Source: Luzula sylvatica (Eukaryota; Streptophyta; Magnoliopsida; Poales; Juncaceae). Taken from it: 64,000 nt of DNA. Where the stretch lies: NCBI GenBank assembly GCA_946800325.1, contig OX326956.1:38347082-38411081 (forward strand), given 5' to 3'. Below, piece by piece: positions 57,916 through 64,000 of the stretch. The notes beneath the pieces are model-generated. The model made no database searches. It saw only the letters and a program-made list of their open reading frames with translations, and was not told the origin of the DNA. How positions within the stretch are numbered: the stretch's first letter is position 1; each line of letters begins with the position of its first letter. A program made the position numbers and the translations under genes.

Positions 57916-58892
57916 TGAAGGGGAATATCCCCGACCCCGGGCCCGCGCAGCGGATATGTAGGCCCGGTCCGATTCCCCGATTCCCGAGATCACGCCACGA
58001 CTTCGAGGGTACGATGCAAATAGAAGGTTAGATCCATACCAGTTCCAAATTGATGGAACACGAAGGGTTGATCGCTGCCTCCTATTCCTCCGGTCACGTT
58101 GGTGACTTTACGCGCGTCCCACACCGTGCGTCCTTCACCGTTCGTTCCCGTTCTTCGATCCTTCGGTTCGATCACAACGGAGAGCCCCAAGTGTTGCTCC
58201 TCCACACGTATCCACCTTGAGTCGGAAGACGCCGGACACGGATACACCTGCCTAGACGATGTATCAGTGCACTTGCTTGATCTCGATCGATTCTCTATTA
58301 ATCTCTCTTCGTGCCTTTTCACTCACAAAAGATCAAATCTGAATTTGCTCTTTTTTCTTGTGTCTTGGGCAGAATATTGCTTTGAATTACTTCTGAATTC
58401 CTTAGTGAATATGAGAGAGAAAATCCTATTTATACCTAATAGGATAAGGATTAGCCAAAAGGTATGTATATCCAATATACACCCTTTCACACAGAAAACT
58501 GTATGAACCTGTTCAGTATTCTGTCCAGACGAAATTGATAAATTTCTCTGACAGAAAATCAACCAACACGAAAGTTGTAGATAATCTTATTATCTACTCA
58601 ACCCAATTTGGCCCAGCCCAATTGGAGTTCGTACGCAAAAGTTATGACTGTTTTACTAACTATATGTCATACTGTTGCACCCTTTCGGTATTTCACAGAA
58701 ACGACACTTATACTTCGTTCATATGAAATATATTTCTATATGAAGGTTGTAGATAATCTCATTATCTATCTAACCCAATTTGAACCATTCTAATTGGATT
58801 TTCCCACTGAAAGTTATGGCCACGAATGTACGACTACATTCGTTTATCCTTGTGTACACTTTTACGGTTGATCCGAAACTGTATTTCTTTCA
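57916..58892 (-). repeat. family-A 3' LTR
   Basis: 977 bp, plus-strand ends TGAAGGGGAATATCCCC and TATTTCTTTCA. TATAAATA reads on the minus strand at 58427-58434. The purine tract AAATTGAGTGGGAGAC follows at 58893-58908. The outer end differs in its first bases from the other family-A copies. Confidence 0.9.
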
Positions 58893-60054
58893 GTCTCCCA
58901 CTCAATTTCAGATCTACCTAAAAGGTACTCATGCATATCCAATACGCACGATTTTAGAGAATATAGCTCGCGTATCAAATACCAAGCTATGCACATCAAT
59001 GTGCCGATTTTATTATCAAGCCCGACTTAGTACGACTCGTTGTGTGACCATGTAGGTTCGACTTAACGATGGCAGTAGGTTGTTTCCAATGCCTACAAGC
59101 TCATGAGCGGGATCTAGTCACTCCATCATAGCTACCCATGTTAAACGAAAAATGATTGTGATCATTGTGCCTATCTCGAATAGCGGTTACTAGTTCTCTT
59201 GTTTACGATATCCGTTAATCAAAAGACACGGTTATAGTCATCCTTATAATTAGATTAACTATACTTATTCCCCGATTCCGAGTTGAGTTAACAAATTCCA
59301 ATCGATATTAACCATTAATATCATTGACTGTGGCCACAGTTTTCGTTAATCGACTCATCGAGCGGCGCCTAAGAGATATCTCTTCCTTTCGGAATAAACA
59401 ATTCCTATCTTGGAGACTCACATTGAATTCCGTGTTTCGGACAATACCCAATGATGACCCTTTTAACTCCCTGTTACGGTGAGCGTAAGATCATATCAAA
59501 GCATTGTGTTACGCACGTAACGCAATCAATGATCCCCTCAAGTATGAAGAATCTAAAACCCCATCCGTCGCAAGTCCATCTATAATGACTAAACCATGTC
59601 ATGGTCTCGCGGCTTCGGTCATATCCAATACATGTAACCTAACATATATCTACGTTCCCGATTCGACAAACTCCTTTGTCCCATGATTAGCAAAACATAA
59701 TCATCTCCTCGGCAAACGTACTAGTGTACGCGTTCAGTCTATTATCTAATAATAGAAATGCTTCTCTCTTAAGCAAGCTGATCCGCGACTAGGGATGTTT
59801 AGAAATGACACTTTAAGTGTGACGGTTTCGCTGCACATGGTCCTCAACCATGTCGACGTCCACACAAGTTCAAATCAAGGTTCATGTAACAATCATATTA
59901 CACAACCCAGCACACAATTTTCATATAAGATAGATGCAAAAATGAAAAATTTTAAAATTCTGAAATTGCATTACTATAAGATAAGTTTGGGGTGATACAA
60001 CATTTACTAATCTATAAGACTAATCTCGTCCTACGAAACTATCGTTTTAGATAA
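58893..60054 (-). other. copia 3' internal non-coding region
   Basis: Corresponds to 47167-47308 plus 48339-49374 of the family-B element, uninterrupted here. No open frame of note. Confidence 0.7.
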
Positions 60055-63000
60055 CTAACTACTCTCTTCCTCCTCTAGGTATCTCAAACCTATAGCTTTC
60101 GCATGATAATCGTGCTTAGCTTGCGAGAGTGGCTTAGTAAACGGGTCCGCAACATTCCTGTCAGTATCAATCTTCTCAATGATCACATCCTTTCTTTGCA
60201 AAATCTCACGGATCAAGTGAAATTTTCTGAGTATGTGCTTGGAGCGGTGATGTGCCCTCGGTTCCTTGGATTGTGCTATTGCGCCCGTATTGTCGCAATA
60301 CACAACTACAGGTTCCGAGATGCTCGGGACTACACCAAGCTCCGACACAAATTTCTTGATCCAAACCGCCTCCTTTGCTGCTTCGGAAGCCGCAATATAC
60401 TCCGATTCAGTTGTAGAGTCTGCTATCGTGGGTTGTTTGGAACTCTTCCAAACTACCGCTCCACCATTTAGACAAAACACGTATCCGCTTTGTGATCGAA
60501 AGTCATCGACACATGTTTGGAAACTGGCGTCGGTATATCCATTGATGACCAACCCGGATGTCTTTCCACCATAAATTAGAAATTGATCCTTAGTTCTTCG
60601 TAAGTACTTAAGGATGTTCTTAACCGCGATCCAATGCATATCCCCTGGATTAGATTGGTAACGCGAAACGACGCTCAATGCATACGACACATCGGGGCGC
60701 GTACAAATCATGGCATACATAATTGATCCAACCGCCGAAGCGTATGGAACAATACTCATCACATTCTTATCTTCGCTCGATGTCGGACATTGAGCTTTAG
60801 AATACGATATGCCACTCGACATTGGAAGAAGTCCTTTCTTCGAATTTTGCATTGAAAACCGTTTCAACACTTTGTCGATGTACGTGCTTTGACTCAAGCC
60901 GAGTAACTTCTTGGATCTATCTCTATAAATCCTCACGCCTAATATATAAGCGGCCTCGCCCAAATCTTTCATAGCGAAACGAGTATTTAAATACTTCTTA
61001 ACATCCGTAAGCATCGGAATGTCGTTTCCTATGATCAAGATGTCGTCTACATATAGTACAAGAAATACTACGCGGCTCCCACTAACCTTCTTGTATACAC
61101 AAGGTTCTTCTACGTTTTTCACGAAATTATAATCTCGTATAACTTCATCGAAACGTATATTCCAACTCCGAGAAGCTTGCTTCAATCCATAAATGGATCG
61201 TTGCAACTTGCACACTTTATTCGGACTCTTCGAATCGACAAAACCCTCGGGCTGTGTCATGTACACATCCTCTTCTAAGTTCCCGTTAAGGAATGCGGTT
61301 TTGACATCCATTTGCCAAATCTCGTAATCATAATACGCAGAAATAGCAAGTAAAATCCGTATGGATTTAAGCATTGCTACTGGAGAAAACGTTTCTTCAT
61401 AGTCTACACCATGAATTTGTTTGAAACCTTTCGCCACAAGCCGTGCTTTATAAGTGTTTACATTCCCATCCATGTCGGTCTTCTTCTTGAAGACCCATTT
61501 ACATCCCACTGGTTTAACCCCGGGAGGTGGATCAATCAAGTTCCAAACTTGATTATCGTACATGGATTGAATCTCGGATTTCATGGCAGTTTGCCACTTA
61601 TCGGAATCTTCGCTTTTCATAGCCTCGCGATAAGATGTCGGTTCATCATCTATGAATTCGACTTCATCGTCATTTGCCACGATAAAACCATATCGTATAG
61701 GCTCTTGACGAATCCTACCCGATCTACGAACTACGCCTTGTGCACTTGACTCCGGATCCTCAACATTTGAGGAAATCGGATCAGCGTTCATCGGTTCAAC
61801 ATTCGTTTGCGGGTCTCGAATTTCTTCAAGATCTATTTCAGTCCCATTCACTCGCCTAGAGATAAAATCCTCCTCAAGGAAGACTCCTCTTCGAGCTACG
61901 AAAACTTTATTTTCGATTGGAAGATAGAAATAATATCCTTTTGTTTCCTTAGGATACCCGACAAATAAACATTTTTCAGATTTGGGTTCGAGCTTATCCG
62001 AAATCAATTTTCGAACATATGTTTCACAACCCCAAATCTTAACAAAAGACAACTTTGGAGAATTTCCAAACCACATCTCATATGGCGTCTTATGTACCGA
62101 TTTAGAAGGTATGCGGTTCAACAAGAAAGCCGCTGTCTCAAGGGCAAATCCCCAAAACGATTTTGGAAGGGAAGTTTGACTCATCATAGATCGAACCATG
62201 TCCAACAAGGTCCGATTCCTCCTCTCGGACACGCCATTCCATTGTGGCGTTCCTGCCGGAGTCCATTGTGGAACTATTCCACAATCTTTTAGATGATCTT
62301 CAAACTCATAGCTCAAATATTCGCCACCTCGATCCGATCGAATGGCTTTAATTTTCTTGCCAAGTTGATTTTCAACTTCGTTTTGAAACTCTTTGAACTT
62401 TTCAAAGGTCTCCGCTTTAGTACGCATCAAATAGATATATCCATATCTACTATGATCGTCCGTAAACGTAACAAAGTATCGATAGCCTCCTCTTGCCTCG
62501 ATGCTCATCGGTCCACACACATCGGAATGTATGAGTTCCAATAGATCGTTGGACCGCTCTCCGACCTTGGAGAACGGCGCCTTAGTCATCTTGCCAAGTA
62601 AACAAGATTCGCAATTCCCAAATGAATCCAATTCAAATGAGTCTAGCATTCCATCTTTATGGAGTCTAGCAATGCGTTTCTCATTCACATGACCGAGACG
62701 ACAATGCCAAAAGAAAGTCCGATTATCAACTTTAGATTTAATCCTTTTTGCATTAACGTTATATATAGACTTATTATTTCCGTGATCGAAATCCAACACA
62801 TAAAGACCATTTTCTAACAGAACATTTCCATAGATAATAGAATCCTTACATATCGAAAACTCATTATTCCTAATAACGAATTCATAGCCATCATTGGCCA
62901 GTTTCGACACACTTATTATGTTCTTACATAATGTCGGTACATAATAACAATTATTTAGTACTAAAATAAGTCCATTAGGTAAAGTCAAATTAACTACTCC

Positions 63001-63999
63001 TACGGCAAACGCAGCAACTCTTGCTCCATTCCCGACGCGTAGATCGACTTCACCCTTTTCCAACCTTCGACTATTTTGAAGAACCTGCATATTTCGACAA
63101 ATATGAGTCCCACAACCGGTATCCAATACCCAATTAGTCATAGTTGAAATATTAACTTCAATAACGTTAATACCTGAGAGGCAGGTCGCTGAAACCGCCT
63201 TGCCCTTCTTCACCTCCTCGAGGTAAGACTTGCAATCGCGCTTCCAATGTCCAGCCTTGTGACAATGAAAGCACGTCTCATCCTTGGATTTCTCCTTTCC
63301 CCTTTTATTCGGCTTCGAACGTTTCTTAGCCGAACCGCCCTTGGACTTTGATCTCTTACGATCCTTATTCTGAATTGTGAGAACATTTCCGGCAACTCTT
63401 GCCCTGTTCTCTCCGGACGACTTTAACGTCTCCGATTCAAAATTCTTGAGCATTCCGTGAAGCTCAGGGATCGTCTTATCCATCGAATGCATGTGATAGT
63501 TAGTCACGAACGGAGAAAACATTGGAGGAAGTGCACACAAGATCAAATCTTGTTGCATAATCTTCGACAATTTCTCTCCTAGCTTCTCAAGACGGTCTAT
63601 GAGAGCTTGCACCTTCAAAACGTGAGAGCTAACCGAAGACCCCGAAGGCATCTTGCAGTTTACCAACTCTTTGAGCGTACTGAACCGTTCAATACGCTCC
63701 TGCTCTTGGAACATTTCCTTGAGCACAACGTCTATGATGTGCGCATCCGAGTCCTCAAACTGCTTTTGAAGACTAGCGTCCATACATGCCAACATGAGGC
63801 ACGTAACATCATTTGAGTCCTTCTTAAGTTTCTCAAACGCGGCCTTTTCTTCGGCCGTAGCATCGGGGCCCGGTTCCACTAGTTCCGTATCCAATACGTG
63901 ACTCTTGCCCTCTTGCCTGAGAACTATTCTCAGGTTTCGGTGCCAGTCAAAGTAGTTCCGACCCACTAGCTTATCTTTTTCTAAAGTCGATCTAATCGA
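60055..63999 (-). CDS. copia gag-pol polyprotein, 5' end outside window
   Basis: At least 1,314 codons in one frame, open to the window edge; the GTG at 63966 is not the real start. Counting from that GTG: gag (to about 225, with NYFDWHRNLRIVLRQEG and LMLACMDASLQKQFE), a CCHC knuckle CFHCHKAGHWKRDC (about 232), aspartic protease WVLDTGCGTHIC (about 281), GAG-pre-integrase HCRLGHVNEKRI, integrase with DVCGPMS, FTDDHSRYGY, RSDRGGEY and GVSERRNRTLLDM, RT with YKARLVAKGFKQIHG and LYVDDILIIGND (about 970), and RNase H with YTDASFQTC and TESEYIAASEAAKEA. All domains needed for replication are present without a stop, so this copy may be recent or functional. The organisation (integrase before RT) is diagnostic of Ty1/copia. 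Confidence 0.95.
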   Translation of the reverse strand, partial: SIRSTLEKDKLVGRNYFDWHRNLRIVLRQEGKSHVLDTELVEPGPDATAEEKAAFEKLKKDSNDVTCLMLACMDASLQKQFEDSDAHIIDVVLKEMFQEQERIERFSTLKELVNCKMPSGSSVSSHVLKVQALIDRLEKLGEKLSKIMQQDLILCALPPMFSPFVTNYHMHSMDKTIPELHGMLKNFESETLKSSGENRARVAGNVLTIQNKDRKRSKSKGGSAKKRSKPNKRGKEKSKDETCFHCHKAGHWKRDCKSYLEEVKKGKAVSATCLSGINVIEVNISTMTNWVLDTGCGTHICRNMQVLQNSRRLEKGEVDLRVGNGARVAAFAVGVVNLTLPNGLILVLNNCYYVPTLCKNIISVSKLANDGYEFVIRNNEFSICKDSIIYGNVLLENGLYVLDFDHGNNKSIYNVNAKRIKSKVDNRTFFWHCRLGHVNEKRIARLHKDGMLDSFELDSFGNCESCLLGKMTKAPFSKVGERSNDLLELIHSDVCGPMSIEARGGYRYFVTFTDDHSRYGYIYLMRTKAETFEKFKEFQNEVENQLGKKIKAIRSDRGGEYLSYEFEDHLKDCGIVPQWTPAGTPQWNGVSERRNRTLLDMVRSMMSQTSLPKSFWGFALETAAFLLNRIPSKSVHKTPYEMWFGNSPKLSFVKIWGCETYVRKLISDKLEPKSEKCLFVGYPKETKGYYFYLPIENKVFVARRGVFLEEDFISRRVNGTEIDLEEIRDPQTNVEPMNADPISSNVEDPESSAQGVVRRSGRIRQEPIRYGFIVANDDEVEFIDDEPTSYREAMKSEDSDKWQTAMKSEIQSMYDNQVWNLIDPPPGVKPVGCKWVFKKKTDMDGNVNTYKARLVAKGFKQIHGVDYEETFSPVAMLKSIRILLAISAYYDYEIWQMDVKTAFLNGNLEEDVYMTQPEGFVDSKSPNKVCKLQRSIYGLKQASRSWNIRFDEVIRDYNFVKNVEEPCVYKKVSGSRVVFLVLYVDDILIIGNDIPMLTDVKKYLNTRFAMKDLGEAAYILGVRIYRDRSKKLLGLSQSTYIDKVLKRFSMQNSKKGLLPMSSGISYSKAQCPTSSEDKNVMSIVPYASAVGSIMYAMICTRPDVSYALSVVSRYQSNPGDMHWIAVKNILKYLRRTKDQFLIYGGKTSGLVINGYTDASFQTCVDDFRSQSGYVFCLNGGAVVWKSSKQPTIADSTTESEYIAASEAAKEAVWIKKFVSELGVVPSISEPVVVYCDNTGAIAQSKEPRAHHRSKHILRKFHLIREILQRKDVIIEKIDTDRNVADPFTKPLSQAKHDYHAKAIGLRYLEEEESS

Positions 64000-64000
64000 C

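Larger units (their letters stand above)
57916..64000 (-). mobile_element. copia element with open gag-pol, cut by window edge
   Basis: The 3' LTR (57916-58892), purine tract, a ~1.15-kb non-coding 3' region and an uninterrupted gag-pol frame reach the right end of the window. The 5' LTR and primer site must lie beyond it. The family-A LTR type shows that the solo LTRs at 17.9 and 47.3 kb derive from relatives of this element. Confidence 0.93.

Overview
The window looks like repeat-rich nuclear DNA of a flowering plant, most probably a eudicot. The evidence is plant-specific single genes (a RALF peptide precursor, an early nodulin-like phytocyanin with a short intron, a PROTODERMAL FACTOR 1-type gene, a plant alpha/beta-hydrolase) sitting between plant LTR retrotransposons, an L1-type LINE and many non-autonomous DNA transposons. 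I cannot name the species. Bulk sequence is very AT-rich; only the real exons, the LTRs and one island near 30.1-30.9 kb are GC-richer.

Layout. 0-0.66 kb: remnant of a Ty1/copia element whose LTR and primer-binding site are fused to a broken integrase. 1.46-5.03 kb: a 3.56-kb foldback element with about 745-bp inverted arms, four extra 495-bp tandem units and near-perfect 9-bp target duplications (Mutator-like). 8.9-13.0 kb: a diverged ~175-bp tandem array split by a copia fragment and a possible solo LTR. 13.76-14.17 kb (-): RALF gene. 15.9-16.9 kb: second foldback element with an exact 9-bp duplication. 17.9-18.9 kb: solo copia LTR with an exact 5-bp duplication. 20.8-21.1 kb: possible small Helitron. 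22.2 kb: hAT MITE with an exact 8-bp duplication. 23.4-24.1 kb (-): two-exon phytocyanin-like gene. 27.2-28.1 kb: hAT-type element filled by ATT microsatellite, exact 8-bp duplication. 32.0-39.2 kb: full-length LINE with both ORFs intact and an exact target duplication. 39.9-41.1 kb (+): three-exon PDF1 gene. 41.5-42.7 kb: hAT deletion derivative with a leftover BED-finger exon. 42.8-43.9 kb (-): single-exon membrane-anchored alpha/beta-hydrolase. 44.4-45.7 kb: third foldback element. 46.0-55.4 kb (-): complete but mutated copia element with a solo LTR of another family nested in it. 57.9-64.0 kb (-): copia element with an open gag-pol, cut by the window edge.

The host genes are unrelated to one another; there is no operon or cluster. 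The coherent story is a succession of transposon insertions, many of which can be proven from their own target-site duplications. The most unusual material is the foldback family: three elements, two kinds of ends, one related AT-rich core, with repeated G-boxes, mirrored 21-bp hairpins and long poly-G runs. All coordinates for MITE and LTR boundaries come from reading the termini by eye; no alignment or database search was run.
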